The notes beneath the pieces are model-generated. The model saw only the letters and a program-made list of their open reading frames with translations, did no database searches and had not been told where the DNA came from. Below are positions 17,747 to 25,097 of a stretch of DNA of 64,000 nt, piece after piece. Made by a program: the position numbers and the translations under genes. Origin of the DNA: Methanospirillum hungatei JF-1. Its GTDB lineage: Archaea; Halobacteriota; Methanomicrobia; Methanomicrobiales; Methanospirillaceae. The stretch is from the NCBI RefSeq assembly GCF_000013445.1, contig NC_007796.1, forward strand, positions 1,834,936 through 1,898,935, written 5' to 3'. Positions within the stretch are counted from its first letter, which is position 1. Every line of letters starts with the position of its first letter.

Positions 17747-18018
17747 CAGGACTCATGCTCCCACCATTCATCATCAACCGATGTAAAAGAAGCCATAGAT
17801 TCTTCAAGATCGGTCATGAACAAAGGATCCTCAATTGCTCTATGTAGCCTTTTCAGCTTTTCGTTAACATCAGAGTGTGGCCCGATTTTTGGCAGATTTT
17901 GTTCAATCATAAGATATTCATCCATAGGCAAAATTACCCCAATGGGATTGCCTTCACTATCAGTAATAATTTGTCTTTTTAAGATAGATTCAGACATATT
18001 CTTTCTCACCATTTCCAA
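17746..18018 (-). CDS. Antitoxin of the MazF-type pair
   Basis: 90-residue acidic protein. Residues 8-40 read SESILKRQIITDSEGNPIGV and LPMDEYLMIEQ, like the N-terminal DNA-binding part of Phd/YefM-type antitoxins. The C-terminal half is Asp/Glu-rich (DPLFMTDLEESMASF, ending DDEWWEHES) and would wrap the toxin. The start could be 18018 or the ATG seven codons later (17997). It is coupled to the toxin by overlapping codons. The family assignment is less certain than the toxin's. Confidence 0.75.
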   Translation of the reverse strand: MEMVRKNMSESILKRQIITDSEGNPIGVILPMDEYLMIEQNLPKIGPHSDVNEKLKRLHRAIEDPLFMTDLEESMASFTSVDDEWWEHES

Positions 18019-18205
18019 TATAATAGAGAAATCATTGACCTTATCCTTTATTATTCCGATTTTCTATGTCCTTTAAGAGCAAAAATATTACTCATAATCT
18101 TGACCACCATACCCATAGTTAAACACCCTACATCATAATCACAATACAATACATATATATACCAAGAAGTCGAGTTCTCTCATACCTTTACAGAGGTGAA
18201 AATTA

Positions 18206-18871
18206 ATGGGAATCGGCGAATTACTCAGTGACTCATTTGGCTATGCAAATGAGGGATTAATCGGAAAATGGGTGCGATGGATTATTCTTATTATCTCATC
18301 GATTATCTTCCCTCTGATTATGGGATATTCACTCCGGGTTATGAAAGGAACCACACCTGCTCCGGAACCAGGTGACTATCTTGGAATGTTCATCGACGGA
18401 ATCAAGATGATCATTATCGAGATTGTCTATATGATAATTCCAATCATCATTGCAATAGCAACTTTCTCTCTGAGCGGAGGATTTGGAAGTGCAGCAATGT
18501 ACGGGATGAATGTAGACAATCCACTTGCCTATTTCGGGATGCTGATTGCTACCTTTGGTTTATCCCTGGTTCTCTTCATGATTGTAGCCTTCATCTTTTC
18601 CCTGTTTGGAATTATCGGCATGGTACGGTTTGCAAGAACCGGCAGCATGGGAGAAGCATTTGCATTTGGTGAGATAACGAATACCATCGGGAAGATCGGA
18701 TGGGTCCAGTACATCATTGCCCTTATCGTGCTCTTCATCGTCATTTTTGTAATCTATGCAATAATCGGAATAATACCCGTAATCGGAGGAATTATCGATC
18801 TTATCATTGCTCCTTACATCGTAATGATGACCTCACGGTACTACTCAAATCTCTACGATACGGGTGCCTGA
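18206..18871 (+). CDS. DUF4013 membrane protein
   Basis: 221 residues with five or six membrane helices: WVRWIILIISSIIFPLIMGY, IIIEIVYMIIPIIIAIATF, a glycine-rich linker, LLIATFGLSLVLFMIVAFIF-like helix, WVQYIIALIVLFIVIFVIY and a final IIPVIGGIIDLIIAPYIVMM. DUF4013 proteins recur in methanogens; their function is unknown. Ribosome binding site AGAGGTG before the ATG. It is monocistronic; a T-run follows the stop. Confidence 0.85.
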   Translation: MGIGELLSDSFGYANEGLIGKWVRWIILIISSIIFPLIMGYSLRVMKGTTPAPEPGDYLGMFIDGIKMIIIEIVYMIIPIIIAIATFSLSGGFGSAAMYGMNVDNPLAYFGMLIATFGLSLVLFMIVAFIFSLFGIIGMVRFARTGSMGEAFAFGEITNTIGKIGWVQYIIALIVLFIVIFVIYAIIGIIPVIGGIIDLIIAPYIVMMTSRYYSNLYDTGA

Positions 18872-18888
18872 TACAGAAAATACAAAAA

Positions 18889-18900
18889 ACACTTTTTTTT
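18889..18900 (+). terminator. Poly-T terminator after the DUF4013 gene
   Basis: A run of eight T (18893-18900) lies about 20 bases after the stop at 18871. Archaeal RNA polymerase stops at such T-tracts without needing a hairpin. Confidence 0.5.
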
Positions 18901-19022
18901 GAGACGAATATTGTCCGGACACCTGGGTAATTATCGTATCACACCTGGTTTTTTCTCACCCGACCGGATATCACACCTTCAGAATCAAATAGCATAGAAT
19001 ACCAAAACCCTGAGAGATAATC

Positions 19023-20453
19023 ATGCCGCTCAATTCCCCCGCAGGTATTGATCAATCAGCCCTCACATGCCTTCTTGACGACGCGTGTTTTACCAGAAAA
19101 CACAGAAAAATCTGGTTCCTCTCATCGATGGGTATCCTCCTTGACGGATTTGACCTGTTTGTCCTTTCAGTCGCCCTGCCTCTCATTATTCATTATTTTG
19201 GTGCTACAGCATTACAGGCCGGTCTGATTGGAGCTGCTGCAACACTTGGGGCGATAGCAGGGTCTGTCATCGGAGGCCGACTTACTGACAAATACGGGCG
19301 AAAGAAGATTTTTCTCCTGGATCTCGGACTCTTTGTTACTGCGGCAATATGCTGTGGAATGGCATGGAGCGTGGAAAGTCTGATACTCTTCCGGTTTATT
19401 CTTGGCCTCGGTGTCGGGGCAGACTATCCCATCTGTGCATCCTATGTCTCGGAATTCATGCCAAAAAACATCAGAGGCAGGATGCTTATCGGAGCATTCT
19501 CATTCCAGGCGGTCGGGATATTCCTTGCTGCAGCCATCGGACTGTTAATTCTGGTTCTTTATCCCAATGAACTTGCATGGCGGTTTATGCTTCTTGTCGG
19601 TGCAATTCCTGCAACCATCATCCTTGTTGCACGACGGGACATTCCGGAGAGTGCCAGATGGCATATGAAGCGGGGTGAAACAACGGATGCAATCAGGATT
19701 ATCTGTAAAACTCTGCATGATCTGCCAGGAGCAATGAAAGACTGCATCTCACAATTCCGGATATCCCACCCCACCATCAATGAAAAACCAGACGTGAAAA
19801 GTCAGCCCTATTCAGTTTTATTTTCAAAGGAGATGCGAAAAAGGACAATACTTGTTACCGTTCCCTGGTTTTTGATGGATGTGGTCTTTTACGGAATTGG
19901 AATATTTACTCCTCTTCTCCTTGCTGCTATGGCATTTGAAGGGAGTGGAACAAATTTCATCGCAGATGATATCCTGGCTACCGAGGGGACGGCATTTCTT
20001 GATATCTTCCTTATCATTGGATTTATTCTGAATATTATCCTGATTGAGCGTATTGGACGAATGAAACTACAGATCATCGGATTTACAGGCATGGCAGTGG
20101 GCCTTGGTATCCTGATTATTGGATCCCTGTACAATTCAACCATGATTGGCCTTCTCTTTGTAGGGTTTGCGATCTACAACCTGCTCATGAATATGGGACC
20201 AAATGCAACGACCTTTGTCCTGCCGGCAGAGTTGTATCCGACAGAGATGCGGGCTACGGCACATGGGTTTGCTGCTGGAATCGCCAAACTGGGGGCTGCT
20301 CTGGGTATTATTCTTGTTCCCATCCTTAAGGAGGGGTGGGGTATACCGGTAACGCTTGGAGTCATGCTTGGACTTGTCATATTGGCCCTTATTATCACAT
20401 TCCTGTGCAGGATTGAGACAACCGGGAGATCTCTTGAAGAAATAACCGATTAG
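19023..20453 (+). CDS. MFS transporter of the sugar-porter/SV2-like group
   Basis: 476-residue twelve-helix carrier. Seen: GILLDGFDLFVLSVALPLI in helix 1, the loop 2-3 signature LTDKYGRKKIF, RFILGLGVGADYPICASYVSEF in helix 4, the RGRMLIGAFSFQAVGIFLAA block, DIPESARWHMKRG after helix 6, and the second-half signature ERIGRMKL. The ELYPTEMRATAHG motif near the end matches this group. The cargo (sugar, aromatic acid, phosphate or an organic acid) cannot be read from sequence. Monocistronic; the DUF4013 gene is upstream across a normal gap. Confidence 0.9.
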   Translation: MPLNSPAGIDQSALTCLLDDACFTRKHRKIWFLSSMGILLDGFDLFVLSVALPLIIHYFGATALQAGLIGAAATLGAIAGSVIGGRLTDKYGRKKIFLLDLGLFVTAAICCGMAWSVESLILFRFILGLGVGADYPICASYVSEFMPKNIRGRMLIGAFSFQAVGIFLAAAIGLLILVLYPNELAWRFMLLVGAIPATIILVARRDIPESARWHMKRGETTDAIRIICKTLHDLPGAMKDCISQFRISHPTINEKPDVKSQPYSVLFSKEMRKRTILVTVPWFLMDVVFYGIGIFTPLLLAAMAFEGSGTNFIADDILATEGTAFLDIFLIIGFILNIILIERIGRMKLQIIGFTGMAVGLGILIIGSLYNSTMIGLLFVGFAIYNLLMNMGPNATTFVLPAELYPTEMRATAHGFAAGIAKLGAALGIILVPILKEGWGIPVTLGVMLGLVILALIITFLCRIETTGRSLEEITD

Positions 20454-20507
20454 CTTCACGTTCCACCCACCATACCTTTATTACTTCCATAAACATCTGT
20501 ATCTTAT

Positions 20508-20900
20508 ATGACGACAGAGGACGTGCTCAAAGAGACAACAAAAAATATCGGTGATCTCATATCAGCCAGGCGAGTGATGGGTGACCCGATTGATCTCGGG
20601 GATAAGGTAGTCATACCGGTTACGAAGTTTGGACTGGCGTTCGGAGCAGGAAGCAGGAAAGAAAAGGAAGGAGACGGGAGCGGTGCTGGAGGTGGCGGGG
20701 GAATTGAACCAATGGCTCTGCTGGTCGCCCATAAGGAGATCAAAGGAGCAGAAGGAATCCAGGTCTTTTCGTTAAAGAAAGAAAACCCGGTCGCCCAGGT
20801 GATAACTGCACTGAGTGAATCACTCGTGCCCCAGGTCATCGAGCTGGTCAAACAGAAAGAACCGTCATCTGCCAATCCGACTGAAGAAGAGAAATCATAG
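20508..20900 (+). CDS. GerW/YtfJ family protein
   Basis: 130 residues with the GerW layout: a helical start (DVLKETTKNIGDLISARRVM), DPIDLGDKVVIPVTKFGLAFGAG as the core strands, a very Gly-rich linker (GDGSGAGGGGGIEP), IQVFSLKKENPVAQVI and a C-terminal helix. In Bacillus the homologue YtfJ is a spore-associated protein; archaeal homologues have no known role. It opens a three-gene plus-strand operon with a DUF2953 gene, the same pairing seen in spore formers. Confidence 0.88.
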   Translation: MTTEDVLKETTKNIGDLISARRVMGDPIDLGDKVVIPVTKFGLAFGAGSRKEKEGDGSGAGGGGGIEPMALLVAHKEIKGAEGIQVFSLKKENPVAQVITALSESLVPQVIELVKQKEPSSANPTEEEKS

Positions 20901-20908
20901 GAGTGCCT

Positions 20909-21556
20909 ATGTTCCATCCGGCTGGTGATCTGGTTGTCACGGTCGGCATTATCCTGTTTTTATTCATTTTTTTGAGATTTCTTTACACAATACCGCTGAA
21001 AATCTCACTTTCAGCAATCAGGGGTTCAAGCAGGTTGTGTGGGGAGAGTGAAGTGGGGCTTGGACAATTCAGTATTGCGGTTCTCTATGACGGGACCTTA
21101 TTCGGGGAGATGAGAATCGGCGGGAGGCGTCTTTTTTCCTTTTCCATACCGAAAACAGGGGAGGAGGGTGCAAACACCGATGAAGGAAAACCAGAAGCAG
21201 AAAGTATCCGATCCGGTATGAGATGGATACCGGTGATCGTTCAGGGCAGCAGACGAATCATCAGGCATTTCAGAATCGATACCCTCACCTGTCATGCACG
21301 GATAGGTTGTGGTGATCCCTGCACGACCGGGATGGTGTATGGATATATTCAGGCAATTATTCCATTGCTTCCGGGAGAACATGACATCTGTATAGTTCCT
21401 GACTTTTATGATCCGGTTCTCGAAGGTCACGTCAGACTGGATACCCGGTTTGTGTACCCCTTCGCTCTCCTCGTCTATTTATCCAGGATAATCATTCCGG
21501 AGGTTCTGAATAAACCAGTATTATCTGGAGGGAGGATTGATGCAGAATACATATGA
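20909..21556 (+). CDS. DUF2953 family membrane-anchored protein
   Basis: About 215 residues. Residues 5-25 form one hydrophobic anchor (DLVVTVGIILFLFIFLRFL); the rest is soluble beta-strand-rich sequence with an RHFRIDTLTCHARIGCGDP block (the DUF2953 hallmark) and a C-terminal hydrophobic segment. I choose ATG 20909: AGGAG lies five bases upstream, whereas the GTG at 20903 would touch it. The gap to gerW is only eight bases. In Firmicutes the DUF2953 partner of GerW is YtfI. Function is unknown. Confidence 0.8.
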   Translation: MFHPAGDLVVTVGIILFLFIFLRFLYTIPLKISLSAIRGSSRLCGESEVGLGQFSIAVLYDGTLFGEMRIGGRRLFSFSIPKTGEEGANTDEGKPEAESIRSGMRWIPVIVQGSRRIIRHFRIDTLTCHARIGCGDPCTTGMVYGYIQAIIPLLPGEHDICIVPDFYDPVLEGHVRLDTRFVYPFALLVYLSRIIIPEVLNKPVLSGGRIDAEYI

Positions 21557-21779
21557 TACAATACGGATCCTGGAACCGGTTGTGCTTGCCGGAAGAGAGA
21601 TCTACCCGGTTGTAAAGGTACATTCATGGATAGGGAAGCAGGGAGGAATGATATTGGGAACCCCCTGTGCCCTGCTCATCCGGGAAGATGAGGCATGGTT
21701 TTTTGTATCAGTTGATGATACGGTCCCCGATATAACATCACTATTTTCTCTTAATACTCCTGCTACACAGGAAAGATAA
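21540..21779 (+). CDS. Small protein of the gerW operon
   Basis: 79 residues, starting at the ATG at 21540 with GGAGG four bases upstream (21531-21535), and overlapping the DUF2953 gene by 17 bases. Seen: TIRILEPVVLAGREIYPVVK, a Gly-rich turn (WIGKQGGMILGTPCALLI) and an acidic middle (REDEAWFFVSVDD). The first half resembles the core strands of GerW itself, so it may be a second, shorter GerW-like unit. Not recognised otherwise. Confidence 0.65.
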   Translation: MQNTYDTIRILEPVVLAGREIYPVVKVHSWIGKQGGMILGTPCALLIREDEAWFFVSVDDTVPDITSLFSLNTPATQER

Positions 21780-22117
21780 TCAATGCCAGGTCCTTGAATG
21801 CATGATAAAAAGAGGGTTATCATAAACCGGTACTATCCTGCTTCCTGAGAAGCCCACATACCGGCTGGCAGAATGGATACAATACCTGCTATTCGCCACC
21901 GGGGGGAGGATCAAGGGAGAAAAAGGAATAATAATGTTCGACTACGGTGCCACGGACAAGAACGTCGGCTGGCATGATGAGTAATTCCCTGAGTACCAGA
22001 TAGTGCTTTTGTATAGAGACTCTATTGCACCCAGGAATTTCTGCTACGATACCATCACAAACCCCGGATTGACTCTCTAATAATGAATTCAAGTTGCAAA
22101 GAAAAATTTAATACATG

Positions 22118-22140
22118 ATGTAATAATAATTGTATTACAT
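22118..22140. promoter_or_regulatory. Perfect inverted repeat over the start of the RHH gene
   Basis: ATGTAATA, seven-base spacer, TATTACAT. The right arm ends inside the ATG at 22139. A TTTAATA box lies just upstream (about 22107-22113). The position suits an autoregulatory operator for the ribbon-helix-helix protein that starts here. Confidence 0.7.
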
Positions 22141-22384
22141 GGCGAAAACAAAACCTAAGAGACATGCAAGTGTCTCTCTCCGAATGCCCATTGAATTAAA
22201 GGATGCTCTTGAAAGCTATGTGGCAGAACATGAGATGAGCTCGATGTCAGAAGCTATCATTGCAATCCTTGTAGAAAAATTGAACCCGCCTATCCCGGGA
22301 TTATGCTGGCCGTGTAACTACCAGAACCCGATTGATGCGAAATTCTGTTGCAGATGTGGAAAGAAATTGAAGACTGATCAATAA
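22139..22384 (+). CDS. Ribbon-helix-helix regulator with C-terminal zinc ribbon
   Basis: 81 residues from MAKTKPKRHASV. An RHH domain: HASVSLRMPIELKDALESYV as the strand and first helix, then EMSSMSEAIIAILVEKL as the second helix. The C-terminal part is a short zinc ribbon with CWPCNYQNP and CCRCGKK, two CxxC pairs. RHH proteins bind palindromes as dimers; the two inverted repeats at 22118-22140 and 22387-22407 flank the gene exactly. The zinc ribbon may sense metal or redox, fitting the flavoprotein gene downstream. That link is inference from position. Confidence 0.8.
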   Translation: MAKTKPKRHASVSLRMPIELKDALESYVAEHEMSSMSEAIIAILVEKLNPPIPGLCWPCNYQNPIDAKFCCRCGKKLKTDQ

Positions 22385-22386
22385 TA

Positions 22387-22407
22387 TGTACTACAAATAG
22401 TAGTACA
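22387..22407. promoter_or_regulatory. Perfect inverted repeat before the flavoprotein gene
   Basis: TGTACTAC, five-base spacer AAATA, GTAGTACA, lying 47 bases before the flavoprotein ATG at 22454. A shorter palindrome, GTATTAAATAC (22421-22431), follows and contains a TATA-like TTAAATA. It resembles the repeat at 22118 (both arms begin TGTA and end TACA), so both are candidate sites for the RHH protein. Confidence 0.7.
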
Positions 22408-22453
22408 AATATACATACAAGTATTAAATACAGATTACGATGAGGTATACAAG

Positions 22454-23017
22454 ATGAAAATCGTCAGCATTATCGGAAGTCACCGGAAAAACGGGAACAC
22501 AGAGACAATGCTTAAGGCATTTGACAAGGAGTTCAAAGCACTGGAGATTCCGGATTATAAGAATAAATTTTACAACATCTCTGAGATGAATATTTATCCG
22601 TGCAGATCCTGCCTGAAGTGCATGAGGAAGAATAACTGTGTAATTGAGGATGATTTTGGAAAAGTTGCACTCAAAATGATCCAGAGCGATCTCATCATCA
22701 TGGGCTCACCAGTATACTTCTCTGATGTCAGTGCCCAGATTAAAGCCCTCTTTGACCGAACCTACTCCCTCTGGCACAAAAAGATGTTAAAAGGGAAGAA
22801 TATCATCTTCGTCGCTACCTGTGCAGAGTATGGGTCCGGACATACCATCGACACCATGAGGCACTGGGCATTGGATCATGAGATGAATATCATCGCTACC
22901 GTTGAGGGAAAAAGTGAGAAGAAGGGAAAGGTCCTAGAGAATGAGATGACCGTGAAAGCAATTGCCGATGCAGTCCGGGCATGTGACGGGATAATCCCAA
23001 AAACAGAGGAAAACTGA
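22454..23017 (+). CDS. Flavodoxin-fold FMN reductase family protein
   Basis: 187 residues. N-terminal GSHRKNGNTETML flavin-phosphate loop, PCRSCLKCMRKNNCVIEDDF cysteine cluster, IIMGSPVYFSDVSAQIKALFDR flavin-lining segment, VATCAEYGSGHTIDT loop and a basic C terminus. It is in the Isf-like group, though the cysteine pattern (CxxCxxxxxxC) is spaced differently from strict Isf. Its promoter region carries the inverted repeat at 22387, so it is probably under the RHH regulator. Likely a redox enzyme for oxidative or metal stress. Confidence 0.87.
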   Translation: MKIVSIIGSHRKNGNTETMLKAFDKEFKALEIPDYKNKFYNISEMNIYPCRSCLKCMRKNNCVIEDDFGKVALKMIQSDLIIMGSPVYFSDVSAQIKALFDRTYSLWHKKMLKGKNIIFVATCAEYGSGHTIDTMRHWALDHEMNIIATVEGKSEKKGKVLENEMTVKAIADAVRACDGIIPKTEEN

Positions 23018-23032
23018 AATAAAAATTCAAAA

Positions 23033-23221
23033 TCAGGTGTTTTTCTCTGAATCAATCATCAGGTATTCCCCATGCCCTTCACAGACCTCACAATAGAGAT
23101 CTATATAGGGAAAACACCGTGGACAGAGATGATATGAAGCTTTACCATTCATCATATGGATGAATATACCTTTTTTTGAATTTTCAGGCATCATCACCAT
23201 TATATCCAGATGCAAAACCAT
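23033..23221 (-). CDS. Small CxxC zinc-finger-like protein
   Basis: 62 residues. CPRCFPYIDLYCEVC gives two CxxC pairs nine residues apart, followed by EGHGEYLMID; a His lies before the first pair (YHLCPRC). It looks like a tiny zinc-binding protein. The start is uncertain because ATGs occur at codons 1, 8, 10 and 11. Upstream on the minus strand a repeated TCTCTATA motif occurs at 23233-23250. Not recognised; real but unproven. Confidence 0.5.
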   Translation of the reverse strand: MVLHLDIMVMMPENSKKGIFIHMMNGKASYHLCPRCFPYIDLYCEVCEGHGEYLMIDSEKNT

Positions 23222-23296
23222 AATGATATGGTATAGAGAATCTATAGAGATCCGAAAAATCAGGATTCGGATTCTCCATAATCGTTTTCCTTCAAA

Positions 23297-24301
23297 TTAT
23301 CCTGCAATCTTACCACGGGAATGATATTCAGGACTATACCGGCTGATATAGTACCCGGCGTCTGAGAGAAACTGCATTGCATCAGTCAATGACCGGGCAT
23401 GAAATGATCCTGACTCAATAGGAAGCGTATCTGCCATGGTATCATCGAATGACTCATACACAGGATAACTTCTTCTCCAGAGAATCTGAAGCGGCGCCAT
23501 ATGACAGGAGAATGAATTCATGGGATTTGGATATCTCTCAAATAATTGTATGGTGAGTGATAATCCTTTGATTTTAATAAGGGAATACCGTTCATGATAC
23601 TCATCCATAAAAAGTCCGATGATCAGAGTATCCCGATCCTTTATCCCCAGCGTAATTGGATAATCGAAGGAATCACTCCCTCTCATCCGGTTCACGCCTT
23701 GCATGAATGCACGGATCATAAAGCGATCTGATGATTCCAGATTATAGCAATATGCCCCATATTCTTCACGAGGGGTAAGATGATGAATCATCTCCTTGAG
23801 TGTACATCGGGCAAGATGGATGATCCCATAGAGAGTGTCAGTATTATCGGTCCCATGTATCCGAAGGAAGGGAAGACCAGGTTGATTTGTAATGCAATCA
23901 GGATCCCGAAGTATTTCATTGAAATGTAATATCCTGTTTCTAACCTCCATAGCCTCAAATGACCTCTCCGGAAACAATACAGACATTCCCATAAGGAGGG
24001 ACTCAGCTATGACCCGTAAATCTTCAGAAATCCTGTCAAAAAGTCTGAAAACTCCAGGAATCGTAATTATTCCCGAATAATCTACGGATGATCCCTCTAT
24101 CATAAACCGGTACTGATCTGGCACGGCGTGATGAGAATACACCGATTCCCTATCAACACAATATAAGCCATACTGAGCATGCTCAATCGCACGGTCCAGA
24201 ACCCGAATGAATAGAGACACATCATCGGTGGCTTCAAAGCCCTTCAATATTGCCTTCTTTTTATACGTGATTTTTTCAAGACAGAGATCACAATCAATCA
24301 T
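23297..24301 (-). CDS. Protein of unknown function, 334 residues
   Basis: A soluble protein without membrane segments. N terminus MIDCDLCLEKI contains a CDLC pair; the rest mixes helices and strands with no catalytic motif I recognise. Notable segments: YGLYCVDRESVYSHHAVPDQ, HRILHFNEILRD-like helix, EEYGAYCYNLESSDRFMIRA, a repeat-like CHMAPLQILWRRSY near residue 270. The start is well supported: AGGAGG sits five bases before the ATG. No neighbour suggests a role. The frame is clean and the codon use ordinary. Confidence 0.7.
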   Translation of the reverse strand: MIDCDLCLEKITYKKKAILKGFEATDDVSLFIRVLDRAIEHAQYGLYCVDRESVYSHHAVPDQYRFMIEGSSVDYSGIITIPGVFRLFDRISEDLRVIAESLLMGMSVLFPERSFEAMEVRNRILHFNEILRDPDCITNQPGLPFLRIHGTDNTDTLYGIIHLARCTLKEMIHHLTPREEYGAYCYNLESSDRFMIRAFMQGVNRMRGSDSFDYPITLGIKDRDTLIIGLFMDEYHERYSLIKIKGLSLTIQLFERYPNPMNSFSCHMAPLQILWRRSYPVYESFDDTMADTLPIESGSFHARSLTDAMQFLSDAGYYISRYSPEYHSRGKIAG

Positions 24302-24588
24302 ATATCCTCCTTTCTTCTCCAGGGCAAGGGAAAATCCAATTCGTAAGAGAGGATTTTCATAAACATATCTCCATTATCCGGATTTAGAAAGGATATACCC
24401 GGATTACAGAGACCCTGCCTATCAGGAACACGAATCCATAACGGCAGGCAGATGATTCTTTCTAGCCGATAAAACAAGATGAATATTTTCTCATGTAACT
24501 ATAGAGACCCCTATATTACCGGAGGAAATCACCGAATCATAAAAAATACGAACAGAGGAATGGCAGAATACAGATGTCAGAAAAAAAA

Positions 24589-24921
24589 TTAAAGGATCAT
24601 ATCCCCGTTTTCACGGGTCTGAATCCGTATGGCTTCTTCAACCGGAATAATAAAGATCTTACCGTCCCCGGTATTGCCGGTAAATGCACTTTCACACAGA
24701 ATATTAATTATCTCCTCCACATGTTCATCCTCCACAACCATCTCTACCTTCACCTTGGGCATAAAATCATAAAGAGATTCGATATTATACTGGTTTATCT
24801 CCCTTGATGTCCCCCGGTACCAGATATCATAATTGATCATCGAACCATGGCCCATGGCTTTCATAGCATTTCTTACATCATTGATCTTCTCAACCCGTAC
24901 AAACGCTTCGACTTTTTTCAT
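24589..24921 (-). CDS. PII-family signal protein
   Basis: 110 residues. MKKVEAFVRVEKINDVRNAM start, FMPKVKVEMVVEDEHVEEII strand and helix, and the ATP-binding C-loop TGDGKIFIIPVEEAIRIQT, all characteristic. The T-loop differs from GlnB/GlnK (IWYRGTSREINQYNIESLYD) and lacks the Gln-rich conserved block, though a Tyr at residue 51 remains. No amtB or nif genes are nearby, so this is an orphan whose target is unknown; the altered T-loop suggests a partner other than AmtB. A TATA-rich region with TCTCTATA lies upstream on the minus strand (24967-24980). Confidence 0.9.
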   Translation of the reverse strand: MKKVEAFVRVEKINDVRNAMKAMGHGSMINYDIWYRGTSREINQYNIESLYDFMPKVKVEMVVEDEHVEEIINILCESAFTGNTGDGKIFIIPVEEAIRIQTRENGDMIL

Positions 24922-25097
24922 CCACAGGAATAGAGATTTAAAAGTAAATATTATTTTCAGTAAAATAATATAGAGATATAAATTAAACTATATTCCTCAC
25001 AGAGACATCAGAGATCCTATATGGAATTGTTAAGGGAATACAGACCCCAGAGATATTCATCGTACCGCATTGGTTCACCCCCTAAACCTGATGCCAT

